DNA of 64,000 bases from Keguizhuia sedimenti (GTDB lineage Bacteria; Pseudomonadota; Gammaproteobacteria; Burkholderiales; Burkholderiaceae_D), in NCBI GenBank assembly GCA_030715135.1, contig JAUYVH010000002.1, positions 434,001 through 498,000 of the forward strand, read 5' to 3'. The position numbers were made by a program, and so were the translations under genes. The notes beneath the pieces are model-generated. The model was not told where the DNA came from, did no database searches, and saw nothing but the letters and a program-made list of their open reading frames with translations. Below, piece by piece: positions 36,495 to 45,339 of the stretch; positions within the stretch are counted from its first letter, which is position 1; each line of letters starts with the position of its first letter.

Positions 36495-38578
36495 TGACGC
36501 CGGCATCCGCTTCGCCATTTTCATTCCTGCGCAGCGTGTTGCGCCCGTTTTCGCGCCCTTTTTCGCGCCCACTGTCACGCGACAAGGCCGATACCTTGCT
36601 GCTGCTGGCGGCATGCGCACTGGTGATGGCGCCGCATGCGGCCCATATTCCGGTCTGGAGCACCGCACTGTGCTGCATGCTCCTGATTTGGCGCGGATGG
36701 ATCACATTCCGCGGCAACCGCATGCCGCCGCGCTGGATACTGCTGCCGATTGCCTTGCTGTCAGTTGCCGGCGTGTACTGGTCGTACCGGACTTTCTTCG
36801 GCCGCGAACCCGGCGTGGCAATGCTGGTGATACTGCTTGCCCTGAAACTGCTGGAGATGAGGGCGAAGCGGGATTTGTTCGTCATCCTTTTCCTGAGCTT
36901 TTTCCTGGTCCTGACGCAGTTTTTTTATTCACAAAGCATCCTTGCCGCACTGGTCATGTTCGCAGCGGTCATCCTGCTGCTTGCAGCACAGTTGTCGTTT
37001 CAATACACCGGGGTAGTGCCGCCTTTGCGCCAGCGCCTGCTCTTGAGCGCAAAGATATTTGCGCTGGCGGTGCCGCTGACCCTGGTATTGTTCGTTCTCT
37101 TTCCGAGAATACAGGGCCCCTTATGGGGTTTGCCCAGCGATGCCCAGTCCGGACGAAGCGGATTATCTAATACGATGTCCCCCGGAAATATTTCAAAACT
37201 GGCCATGTCGGAGGAAATCGCCTTCAGGGTGAAGTTCCTTGATGCATCAGGCCCGACGCAGGAAAAACTGTATTGGCGCGGCCCGGTATTAGGCGAATTT
37301 GACGGCCGCAACTGGACGCCTTTGCCGGCAAGAATGAACCAGGCCGGACCGATCACGGTCAGACCGCAAAGCACACCAATCAGGTACCAGGTAACAATGG
37401 AACCCAGCAGCCAGCGCTCCCTGTTCGCACTGGAACTGGTGCAGGACGTACCGCAGATCGCAGGCACCCCTACGCGTCTGATGTCCGATCTGCAAATCCT
37501 GGCCAGGGAACCAATTACCCAGCGTATTCGCTATGAAGCAAGCTCCAATCTGGATTACCTGCTGCAGCCCGATGAAACGGACCGCTCCTTGCGCAACTGG
37601 CTGCGCCTGCCGGCCGGATACAATCCCGGCGCGATGGATTATGCGTCGCGCCTGCGCAGGCAGTTTCCACAGGACGGCGATATCGTGAATGCAGTTCTGC
37701 GTTTTTTTCGCGAAGAAAAATTCAGCTATACGCTGGAGCCGCCGGCATTGGGCAGAAATACGGTTGATGAATTCTTATTCACGACCCGCGCCGGATTCTG
37801 CGAGCATTATTCCAGCGCATTCGTGGTATTGATGCGTGCCGCAGGCATCCCGGCACGCGTAGTGACCGGATATCAGGGCGGTGAAATCAATGCGGTGGAC
37901 GGTTTCATGACGGTGCGTCAGTCCGATGCGCATGCCTGGGCCGAAGTCTGGCTTAAGAATCGCGGCTGGGTAAGGATCGATCCGACATCGGCCGTTGCGC
38001 CGGAACGTGTGACCAGGAACTTGTCCACGGCTATTCCTCAGCGCGCGCTGGGCGGCTTGATTCAGCTGGACCGCACGCGCGCGGATGCGTGGCTGGCGGG
38101 AATCAGATCGCTGCGGCATAACTGGGATGCGCTCAACAATGCCTGGAACCAGTGGGTGCTGGATTATTCGCTGGCCAAACAGCAAAGCCTGCTGCAATCC
38201 CTGGGCTTTGCCAATCCGGACTGGCGCATTCTGGGGGCGCTGCTGGCCGGCTTCGGCTCGCTTGCCCTGCTCGTGACGGCGCTTCCGCTGGTGCGTAACC
38301 GAGTGAAAACAGCTCCGGTCGACGTGCTCTATTCGGCGCTGTGCAAGCGCCTGGCACAACGCGGATTTGCGCGTGCGCCGCATGAAGGCCCGCGCGCCTA
38401 TCGAATGCGGCTCGCAAATTCGACCATCGACATGCCCGCTCAACAGAAGACCGCGATAATGCGCTTCCTCGAGTTGTATGAATCAGCGCGCTACGCACCT
38501 GGGCCATCGCAATCCGGCAAGACGAACGATGCTGCCCTCATTACTCAACTGAAATCCCTTTTAGCTTCCTGCAGATGA
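36491..38578 (+). CDS. tgpA: Transglutaminase-like membrane protein, TgpA type
   Basis: About 695 residues. Five or six N-terminal membrane segments (residues about 35-205) are followed by a periplasmic domain. Its transglutaminase core has the Cys in TTRAGFCEHYSSAFVVLMRAAGIPARVV, the His in DAHAWAEVW and the Asp in RIDPTSA. Another membrane segment lies near 590, and a C-terminal domain like DUF4129 closes the protein. The start codon overlaps the DUF58 stop (ATGA); a second ATG lies three bases on. TgpA in Pseudomonas aeruginosa is essential, but its substrate is unknown. It is coupled to mltB at the other end. Confidence 0.9.
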   Translation: MMTPASASPFSFLRSVLRPFSRPFSRPLSRDKADTLLLLAACALVMAPHAAHIPVWSTALCCMLLIWRGWITFRGNRMPPRWILLPIALLSVAGVYWSYRTFFGREPGVAMLVILLALKLLEMRAKRDLFVILFLSFFLVLTQFFYSQSILAALVMFAAVILLLAAQLSFQYTGVVPPLRQRLLLSAKIFALAVPLTLVLFVLFPRIQGPLWGLPSDAQSGRSGLSNTMSPGNISKLAMSEEIAFRVKFLDASGPTQEKLYWRGPVLGEFDGRNWTPLPARMNQAGPITVRPQSTPIRYQVTMEPSSQRSLFALELVQDVPQIAGTPTRLMSDLQILAREPITQRIRYEASSNLDYLLQPDETDRSLRNWLRLPAGYNPGAMDYASRLRRQFPQDGDIVNAVLRFFREEKFSYTLEPPALGRNTVDEFLFTTRAGFCEHYSSAFVVLMRAAGIPARVVTGYQGGEINAVDGFMTVRQSDAHAWAEVWLKNRGWVRIDPTSAVAPERVTRNLSTAIPQRALGGLIQLDRTRADAWLAGIRSLRHNWDALNNAWNQWVLDYSLAKQQSLLQSLGFANPDWRILGALLAGFGSLALLVTALPLVRNRVKTAPVDVLYSALCKRLAQRGFARAPHEGPRAYRMRLANSTIDMPAQQKTAIMRFLELYESARYAPGPSQSGKTNDAALITQLKSLLASCR

Positions 38579-39675
38579 ATTCTTTCATTCGTTTCTCCAT
38601 TCCATTCTTTCTGTCGCTGTCGGCCCTGGTGACCACAGCACATGCCGACGCCGCCCCTCTTTCCGGCAAACCCGGAACTTCGGCAGACAGATCTTCATCC
38701 AGAGAAGAAAACGAGGAATTTGCCAACTTCGTGCAATGGCGTGAAGTGGGCGAATTCATCGACCAGATTGTCGCCAAACATGGATTCAACAGGACCGAAC
38801 TGGAAAGCGTATTCGGCAAGACGCGCTACGTAGAACGCACGATCCAGCTGGTCAAACCTGCCCCGCCAGGACAGCCGAAGAACTGGCGCGCCTACCGTGG
38901 CCGCTTTGTCGAACCGGTCAGAATCAACGCAGGCGTAGCGTTCTGGGATCAATATGCCGACGCACTGGCTCGCGCAGAAGCCGAATACAAGGTGCCGGCT
39001 GAAATTATCGTCGGCATCATCGGCGTGGAAACCATCTATGGGCGCAATACCGGCAATTTCCGCGTAATGGATGCGCTGACCACTCTCGCATTCGCATATC
39101 CGGATACGCCGAACCGCACATCGCGCATCGCATTCTTTCGCGGCGAAGTGGCAAATACTCTGCTGCTGGCACGGGAATCGGGCATCGATCCGTTTTCCCT
39201 ATCGGGATCCTATGCGGGAGCAATCGGATGGCCGCAGTTCATGCCGGGGAGCATTCGGCAATATGCAGTGGATTTCGACGGCGACCGCAAAATCGACCTG
39301 AGCGGATCGCCCGTCGATGCGATCGGCAGCGTTGCGAATTTCCTGGTTCGGCATGGATGGAAACCCGGCGAGCCGCTGGTCTTTCCGGCAACGGTGACAG
39401 GCGATGGCGCCAATCGCTGGCAAGACCTGATCGGAAAAGGCCTGGTGGCCGATTACCGGTTGGATGAACTGGAAGCCACCGGCGTCGTTCCCGGGACCGA
39501 ACTGCCTGAACATTTGTTATACGGCCTGGTGGATCTGCAAAACGGTTTCGAACCTACGGAATACTGGATTGCGGCGAATAATTTTTTCTCGATCACGCAA
39601 TATAACCGCAGCTATTTTTACGCCATGTCGGTGATCGAACTCGGTCGTGCGGTAAAAGCGTCGCGTGAACGTTGA
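38575..39675 (+). CDS. mltB: Lytic murein transglycosylase B
   Basis: 366 residues. It cleaves the glycan strand of peptidoglycan to 1,6-anhydro ends. A signal peptide (FFLSLSALVTTAHADA) is followed by the SLT_2 domain. IIVGIIGVETIYGRNTG carries the catalytic Glu, and AGAIGWPQFMPGSIRQYAVDFDGDRKIDL the substrate groove and the Ca-binding-like loop. No lipobox is visible, so it is soluble periplasmic (SltB-like). The ATG overlaps the tgpA TGA. The coupling suggests that the MoxR–DUF58–TgpA set is tied to cell wall work. Confidence 0.92.
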   Translation: MNSFIRFSIPFFLSLSALVTTAHADAAPLSGKPGTSADRSSSREENEEFANFVQWREVGEFIDQIVAKHGFNRTELESVFGKTRYVERTIQLVKPAPPGQPKNWRAYRGRFVEPVRINAGVAFWDQYADALARAEAEYKVPAEIIVGIIGVETIYGRNTGNFRVMDALTTLAFAYPDTPNRTSRIAFFRGEVANTLLLARESGIDPFSLSGSYAGAIGWPQFMPGSIRQYAVDFDGDRKIDLSGSPVDAIGSVANFLVRHGWKPGEPLVFPATVTGDGANRWQDLIGKGLVADYRLDELEATGVVPGTELPEHLLYGLVDLQNGFEPTEYWIAANNFFSITQYNRSYFYAMSVIELGRAVKASRER

Positions 39676-39697
39676 ATGCGTAACCGCGGCACAATCC

Positions 39698-39721
39698 CGC
39701 TATAGCAAAGCTATGCGTTTT
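39698..39721 (+). terminator. Weak intrinsic terminator after mltB
   Basis: CGC-TATAGC at 39698-39706 pairs with GCTATGCG at 39710-39717 with one bulge, followed by TTTT. Confidence 0.5.
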
Positions 39722-39866
39722 CGGCCGTTCCTTTTCGCACGGCATACGTAGTTGGATAGATGGGAAAATCCAGCCATTGCAGTCTGATGGCGGCTGATTG
39801 GATGCTTTTCAGCTGTTGCCTGCGTTCAGCACAAAACAATGAATTTGAAAGCAAGAACCGGGATGC

Positions 39867-39874
39867 AAAGCGCA
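39867..39874 (+). promoter_or_regulatory. Putative Ada box
   Basis: AAAGCGCA, identical to the core of the Ada-binding site before E. coli ada, lies 64 bases upstream of the ada start. A methylated Ada protein bound here would induce its own gene. Confidence 0.5.
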
Positions 39875-39937
39875 CCAACCTTGCTAGACTGTTTTTGAAC
39901 CTCCTTTTCTTTCACGGAATACGAAAGGAGCAAAAAA

Positions 39938-41044
39938 ATGGAGCAGGTATTGGACAAGCTTTCGGACACGCTGGAACTTGACCTGCGCTGGATCGCGGTC
40001 AGGAATCGCTCTGCAAGTGCTGACGGCGATTTTTATTATGCGGTGAAAACGACCGGCATCTATTGCCGTCCGTCCTGCCCTGCACGCTTGCCGCGCTCCG
40101 AAAACGTCGGCTTCTATGCGACCTGCGAAGATGCTGAACAAGCAGGCTATCGGCCCTGCAAACGATGCAAGCCGACACAGATCAGTCTGGAAAAGCGGCA
40201 TGCCGCACTGATGCAAACCGCTTGCCGGATGGTCGAAAACGCTGAAACCCCGCCTGGCCTGAACGAACTTGCGGCACGATGCGGCCTGAGCGCCTTCCAT
40301 TTCCAGCGCCTGTTCAAACGCTGTATAGGCGTGACGCCGAAAGCGTATGCCATGGCGCAGCGCGAGAAGCGCCTGCGCGATGCACTTGCGGAGGACAACA
40401 CGGTAACGCATGCCATTTTCAATGCAGGCTACCAATCCGCCAGCCGTTTTTATGAACGTGCCGCGCAGGTCCTCGGCATGCCGCCTTCCGCCTACCGCTC
40501 CGGCGGGCTGAACGTGCCGATCCGGTTCGCTGTGGGCGAATGCACGCTCGGATCGATTCTGGTCGCGCAAAGCACGCAGGGAATATGCGCCATCTTACTG
40601 GGCGACGATCCGGACGAACTGCTGCATGAGCTGCAGTCGCGTTTTCCACGCGCCGAGTTGATCGGTGCAGACAAGGACTTCGAGCAAGTTGTCGCCTATG
40701 TGGTCGGATTTGTGCAGGCTCCGCATCCGGATTTCGAACTGCCTCTGGACATACAAGGTACCGCCTTCCAGCAGCGCGTCTGGGAAGCCTTGCGGCGAAT
40801 TCCGCCGGGACAAACCGTCACTTACACGGAGATTGCCAAACGCATTGGCATGCCAACGGCAGTGCGGGCAGTCGCGGCGGCATGCGCAGCCAATACTTTG
40901 GCAGTGGCGATTCCCTGCCATCGTGTAGTCCGCAGCGATGGAAACCTGGCAGGGTATCGCTGGAATATCGAGCGCAAACGCCACTTGCTCGATGCAGAGG
41001 CAAGCTCCTCAGGAAAAGGCCGAAAACCCGCATCCAAAGACTGA
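39938..41044 (+). CDS. ada: Bifunctional Ada: methylphosphotriester/O6-methylguanine methyltransferase and activator
   Basis: 368 residues, full-length Ada. The N-terminal zinc domain has Cys43, Cys47, Cys74 and Cys77 (CRPSC, CKRC). Cys43 corresponds to the methyl acceptor that turns the protein into an activator. An AraC-type helix-turn-helix pair follows at about 90-190. The C-terminal methyltransferase domain has PCHRV with acceptor Cys327. AAGGAG stands before the ATG. The upstream Ada box suggests autoregulation of the adaptive response to alkylation. No alkB or alkA follows. Confidence 0.95.
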   Translation: MEQVLDKLSDTLELDLRWIAVRNRSASADGDFYYAVKTTGIYCRPSCPARLPRSENVGFYATCEDAEQAGYRPCKRCKPTQISLEKRHAALMQTACRMVENAETPPGLNELAARCGLSAFHFQRLFKRCIGVTPKAYAMAQREKRLRDALAEDNTVTHAIFNAGYQSASRFYERAAQVLGMPPSAYRSGGLNVPIRFAVGECTLGSILVAQSTQGICAILLGDDPDELLHELQSRFPRAELIGADKDFEQVVAYVVGFVQAPHPDFELPLDIQGTAFQQRVWEALRRIPPGQTVTYTEIAKRIGMPTAVRAVAAACAANTLAVAIPCHRVVRSDGNLAGYRWNIERKRHLLDAEASSSGKGRKPASKD

Positions 41045-41110
41045 TGCATGTGCATGTGCATGCCTGCATGCCGTCACATCATGCAAGGCATGCGGCTTTG
41101 CCGCACATGC
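41044..41110. repeat. GCATG-rich short repeat and hairpin between ada and the SMR gene
   Basis: The interval contains several copies of GCATG/GCATGT in close succession, then GCATGCGGC and GCCGCACATGC around a three-base loop. The latter can form a hairpin between the convergent genes. It may act as a terminator without a T-tract. Confidence 0.35.
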
Positions 41111-41442
41111 TAATGCGATATGGAACGGGAAAAAAGATTGATGACGACAACGCCGGCAATGATTAGCAATAGACCAAGGATTGCGGGCAGATCCAGCGCC
41201 TGGCCAAGAAAAATCCAGCCGATCAATGCAATCAGCGCAATGCCGGCACCGGACCAGATGGCATAGACCACGCCAACCGGCAAAGTCTTCAGAATCAATG
41301 ACAGGCAATAAAACGATATGGCATATCCGCAGACGACGATTGCCGACGGCCAGAAACGCGAAAAGCCGTCCGATAATTTCAGCGCAGATGTGGCAATTAC
41401 TTCACTGATGATTGCGATTGCGAGGTAAGCCCAATGATTCAT
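41110..41442 (-). CDS. Small multidrug resistance (SMR) transporter, EmrE-like
   Basis: 110 residues with four membrane helices, the standard SMR size. The coupling Glu14 (IAIISEVIATSALK) and Trp63 (VVYAIWSGAGIA) match EmrE positions. It should exchange protons for cationic drugs, quaternary amines, guanidinium or polyamines as a dimer. A single gene rather than a pair suggests the homodimer type. It is convergent with ada. Confidence 0.92.
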   Translation of the reverse strand: MNHWAYLAIAIISEVIATSALKLSDGFSRFWPSAIVVCGYAISFYCLSLILKTLPVGVVYAIWSGAGIALIALIGWIFLGQALDLPAILGLLLIIAGVVVINLFSRSISH

Positions 41443-41559
41443 GAAACTGCCATTTTAGAATTTGCGACCGGTAGTTCAGCACAGTCCTTCAGCGAAGATG
41501 TAATGCATGCGTTGCAGATGACAGTCAGTGCCCGACCCGATCGAACTCCCGCATGAATA

Positions 41560-41925
41560 TCAACTGGTGAGCCAAAGTGCCGCAGCAGCCATATCGTTGT
41601 AAAACACCCTGTGGTTTTCATCGCCGAATTGCACGCGCGCGAGATACGCCAAGCGACTGTTCGGCACCAGGATTGCGATCTTGAAATTCAGCAGATTGAG
41701 TTCCCGGTTAAGAATTTGCTGCGCCTCGACCGCGGCATAATCGGGCGGGACCAGTTCCAGATCATCGATCAGCAGCCTGCGGCATTTCGTGTCGTGCGCC
41801 AATTGACGAATGCGTTCATGCCTCTCATTGAGAACTTCCTCATTCAGCTCTCCGCGAATACGGGCAATGATGATATCGCCGACCAATTCAACCCATACTT
41901 GATCGTGTATTTGAACTATGCGCAT
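41560..41925 (-). CDS. Hypothetical protein, STAS/SpoIIAA-like
   Basis: 121 residues without membrane segments. Alternating strands and helices (VWVELVGDIIIARIRGELNEEVLNERHERIRQLAHD, CRRLLIDDLELVP, FKIAILVPNSRLAYLARVQF, RVFYNDMAAAALWL) resemble the SpoIIAA-like/STAS fold seen in many small bacterial proteins, some of them membrane-peripheral. The phospho-site Ser of anti-sigma antagonists cannot be placed. The function is unknown and the gene stands alone. Confidence 0.65.
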   Translation of the reverse strand: MRIVQIHDQVWVELVGDIIIARIRGELNEEVLNERHERIRQLAHDTKCRRLLIDDLELVPPDYAAVEAQQILNRELNLLNFKIAILVPNSRLAYLARVQFGDENHRVFYNDMAAAALWLTS

Positions 41926-42113
41926 TCACTCCCTTGAACCAAGACTGAATTATCCAGCATTGGACGAGAGGATCAATGGGAGGCTTTCCAAATAGAAATA
42001 CATGCTTGATCTATCTCAAGCTTGCGGCAATTTCCAACGCCCGAATATTCACGCAAGGCCTGCGGCGCTTGAAAGAATTGCTACGTTCGACAAGTGCAGG
42101 ACAGCAAAGGAAT

Positions 42114-42374
42114 TCAAGGCCACGGAGCAGGGTTGATGTTTACATATTGAATCGAACCGTCGTTCGGAGGAGATTTCGTAGACTCATCCTGCTCCTGCCC
42201 TTGCTGCAGCCTCTGCCCTAAAATCTCCTGCAATTCCTTGCGCGATTCATTAAAATCCGAGGGCAGCAATGGCGTGGCTTTGGCAGGCCAGTTATCCTGC
42301 GCCCATTGGATGAAATCTTCAAAACGTCGCGACAGTTCTTCCGCATAGCGATCGTATTCTTCCTTGCCAGCCAT
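42114..42374 (-). CDS. Hypothetical protein, 86 aa
   Basis: The start at 42374 has GGAGAAG upstream; an ATG at 42386 is the alternative. It is a soluble, acidic, largely helical protein: YDRYAEELSRRFEDFIQWAQDNWP, then SRKELQEILGQRLQQGQEQDE, then a disordered tail. Short proteins of this style occur in Burkholderiales without a function. It is unrecognised beyond that. Confidence 0.6.
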   Translation of the reverse strand: MAGKEEYDRYAEELSRRFEDFIQWAQDNWPAKATPLLPSDFNESRKELQEILGQRLQQGQEQDESTKSPPNDGSIQYVNINPAPWP

Positions 42375-42609
42375 TATCTTCTCCATTCATGTCAGTTAAT
42401 ACCGGACGCGGCATCTTTCCTCAGCATAAGCAAGCTGGGCTTACCTGACTTGAGGGTAGACAAATGCAGTATGAGGAAGTTGCTGCAGTGCGACCCCGAA
42501 TCGCCGCCCTTGACCTTGGCGTCATACATGCCTTGTTGACCGCTATCCGGATGCCGGTCAACATGCCTGATGGAAAGGGCCGCGTTTAACTTCATTCGTT
42601 AGCCTGCGG

Positions 42610-44211
42610 TTAAAGCGCAGCGCGCTCCAGCCGATTGCGACCAGCTCGTTTCGCTTCCAGCAGAGCATTGTCGGCGGCTGCGATCAACTCGGAATCGGTT
42701 GCGTAAAGCGGGTAGGAGGCAATCCCCGCACTGAACGATGCATGCAATGCCCCTTGCGAATAGACATGCGGCAAGGCGGCAAAGTCTTCGCGAATGCGCT
42801 CGATCATGTCGAACCCTTCGCTCATGCCGATGCCACGCAAGACCACCATGAATTCTTCGCCTCCGTAGCGCCCGATGATATCGGTTGCACGCAACCGCCC
42901 TTTCAATAGCCAGGCAAGATTCCGTATTACCTGGTCGCCTACCGGGTGTCCGTGCACGTCATTGATCGATTTGAAATGGTCGATATCGATCATCACCACG
43001 CACAAGCTGCCGGCTTCCTTGCCAAATGCCAGCAAGGCATTTTGCAGACGGGTCTTGGAAGCGGTGTGGTTGAGCAGGCCAGTCAGGCTGTCATGCACGC
43101 CCGAGCGCTGCATTTCACGGTAACGTTCGATTTTTGATTTCACAATCGTCGTCATCAGTACCGGATTGAACGGCTTGGCAATGAACTGGTCGCCGCCAAG
43201 ACGCAACGCTGCCATTTGCATGCCGATATCGGTTTCGCTGGACAGATATACCACCGGCAGGGAGCGGCATGCAGGAAGCTGGCGCAATACTCGGGTCGCC
43301 TCGACGCCGGTGCAATGCGGCATATGCATGTCCATGAGGACGAGGTCCGGCTGATAACGCCACACCGCGTCCAGCAAATGCTCCGGGTTGGAGATCGCGT
43401 AGTTGGCGATACCGTGCTGCTCCAGTGTGCGCTTGATCATCGCGGTCGCCGTCGGCGAATCCTCGACCACCAGTACGCGATACGGCTCCTGGTCCTGCGC
43501 CTCGATCAAGTCCAGCACTTGCGCCAGGACGGTTGTGGTTTCCTGCACTGCGGGAATCGTCAGATCCGCACCGGCACGCAGGAGGCACACCATCGGATCG
43601 AGAAGTTCCGGTACCGCCAGGCAGAAAAGCTGGCTGGCCTGGTAATGTGCGCGTATGCGCTGGATGCGCTCGGTTTCCGCATTTCCGTATTCATGCTGCG
43701 GAATGAATAGGATGACAAGCGGCGAAGCCGTCGGCGGCATCGGATCTTCCCAGTCGAACCGCCGTACCGCGAAACCAAAGAAATCAAGCTGCTTGGCCAG
43801 GCCTTCAACCCAGGGATGCCTTGCATCCGCTACCAGCCAGATAGTGCGCGGCCTGGTGGTATCGAAGCGCTCGACGTCTACCAAGGTCGACAGCGTGCGG
43901 CGCTCCTGGACATCTACTTTGCGCGAGGTCTCTACGGAGGAAAGGATGGTCTCAACCTGGCGGGACAATGCCGAGACGACGCTGTGCGTCAATGGAAAAT
44001 TTGCCGGATTATCCGACAAATTCATGACTTCGTTTTGCAAGCCTTCGCACAGGCGGCTCAGGCCCGGCAACTTCCGTTCCTTGCATTGTTCGGTTGCGCT
44101 ATTGAGCGCGAGCGCGAATTCGATGAACTGGTTGGTATCCGGGTTGTTGAGACATTCGCCCCATCTCTCCTGGACCGCCCGAAAATGCACTGCTAATGGC
44201 TTGTTAAGCAT
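42610..44211 (-). CDS. Response-regulator diguanylate cyclase
   Basis: 533 residues from the ATG at 44211, which lacks a good ribosome binding site; a GTG at 44235 is an alternative. The order is a helical N-terminal region (1-115), a receiver-like domain without a clear phospho-site (about 122-235), a true receiver domain with Asp294 (VLMDMHMP) and KPF near 347, and a GGDEF domain with GGEEF at 450-454. The inhibitory I-site RATD at 441-444 is intact, five residues before GGEEF. It should make c-di-GMP under control of phosphorylation and product inhibition. Its kinase is not in the window. Confidence 0.92.
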   Translation of the reverse strand: MLNKPLAVHFRAVQERWGECLNNPDTNQFIEFALALNSATEQCKERKLPGLSRLCEGLQNEVMNLSDNPANFPLTHSVVSALSRQVETILSSVETSRKVDVQERRTLSTLVDVERFDTTRPRTIWLVADARHPWVEGLAKQLDFFGFAVRRFDWEDPMPPTASPLVILFIPQHEYGNAETERIQRIRAHYQASQLFCLAVPELLDPMVCLLRAGADLTIPAVQETTTVLAQVLDLIEAQDQEPYRVLVVEDSPTATAMIKRTLEQHGIANYAISNPEHLLDAVWRYQPDLVLMDMHMPHCTGVEATRVLRQLPACRSLPVVYLSSETDIGMQMAALRLGGDQFIAKPFNPVLMTTIVKSKIERYREMQRSGVHDSLTGLLNHTASKTRLQNALLAFGKEAGSLCVVMIDIDHFKSINDVHGHPVGDQVIRNLAWLLKGRLRATDIIGRYGGEEFMVVLRGIGMSEGFDMIERIREDFAALPHVYSQGALHASFSAGIASYPLYATDSELIAAADNALLEAKRAGRNRLERAAL

Positions 44212-44554
44212 GATGTCTTGAATGTTTTCATCCACCAAAGATTCAGCACGGATTTCCTTCTTGCTGCGCCGAATTCGCTCATGCCTGCAGCGCACAATGT
44301 GAGCAGTAGTATAGCGCCGCTTAACTGCTTGTAAGCAAAGAAAATGCGGCATAGACGCTTGAATGCGTCATATCTTGTTAGTATTCCGTGAAAACGCGTC
44401 GATATTTGAATAATTTTCAACTATCCGCGCAGCGCTTTGAAGCGCCAGGAAGCCGTGAGCGTCGCCTGCATCGCCTGACTTGCGTGCCGGTCCCCGCAAG
44501 AGAAGGTGTGTCGAGATTTGGATTTACTGCCGATCTGACGATGCCGGAATTGCG
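44212..44554. other. Intergenic region between gspB and the diguanylate cyclase
   Basis: Holds the cyclase promoter. An imperfect hairpin near 44425-44450 (GCAGCGC with GCGC) could end the gspB transcript. No gene was found. Confidence 0.4.
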
Positions 44555-45337
44555 TCAGTAGGACAAACGGAAACGTTGCCCCTGATAATTGAGGACAGCT
44601 TCTTTCGGCATCATTCTCTCCAATGTCAGACCCGAAGCGACTTGCTCGCCTTCTCGTACCAGGCGATTGTTAAGCAAGATGGATCGTTCCGCGGGCTTGG
44701 TTGAATAGATATAACCACCTACCGAAATGGGCGGAATGCTGCGTTGAATGTGGGCCGGCAAATCGCGCAGCGCTGCTACCTGCTCCATGACCGGTTGTTC
44801 TGCAGGCGGCGCACTGGACGCCGTGGATTGCGCGACGCTGCCTGCCTGAATATCCTTTTCCGGTTTAGCTTGCGTGTCGGATTTTGCCAGTTGCCTGTTC
44901 GGCGCCTTGACCGCATGAACCACGGGCTTGGCCGGAGCCTTGGGCTTCGCTTCGCTTTGAGCCACGGCTTTTTCCATCTTTGCACCGGACTTGCTGTTTT
45001 CTTGCGGCTTTGGCGCGGGAATGGCTGTTTGCATTACTTCCTGCTTGGCTGCCACCGTATGCGGCGCGCTTGTCACTGCACTTGCCGGCTCGGGCGCTTG
45101 CTGCGCGACGGGCAATAATCTGGCCGGCGATGCTTCCTGATATGAAGCCTTGATCCACAATGCAGCAATGCCTGCGGCTAGCAGCATTGCGGCTATGACC
45201 CATAACCAGGGCTTGCCTAGCGCAGAGCCCTGTTCATCGAATTTCGCGACCGGCAAGGGTTCTGCATACACGTTCGGGACGCTTCCCAGCTTGCGCTCGG
45301 ATTCCGCTTTCTTTAGGGCGTCTAGGATATAGGACAT
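44555..45337 (-). CDS. gspB: General secretion pathway protein B (GspB)
   Basis: 260 residues. SYILDALKKAESERKLGSVPNV is the conserved cytoplasmic N-terminus. One membrane helix follows at about 46-63 (LWVIAAMLLAAGIAALWI), then a Pro/Ala/Lys-rich periplasmic linker, and a C-terminal domain with ISVGGYIYSTKPAERSILLNNRLVREGE. GspB works with ExeA/GspA to place the secretin of type II secretion through the peptidoglycan. The start lies two bases after the exeA stop. No other gsp genes are in the window. Confidence 0.9.
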   Translation of the reverse strand: MSYILDALKKAESERKLGSVPNVYAEPLPVAKFDEQGSALGKPWLWVIAAMLLAAGIAALWIKASYQEASPARLLPVAQQAPEPASAVTSAPHTVAAKQEVMQTAIPAPKPQENSKSGAKMEKAVAQSEAKPKAPAKPVVHAVKAPNRQLAKSDTQAKPEKDIQAGSVAQSTASSAPPAEQPVMEQVAALRDLPAHIQRSIPPISVGGYIYSTKPAERSILLNNRLVREGEQVASGLTLERMMPKEAVLNYQGQRFRLSY

Positions 45338-45339
45338 GG

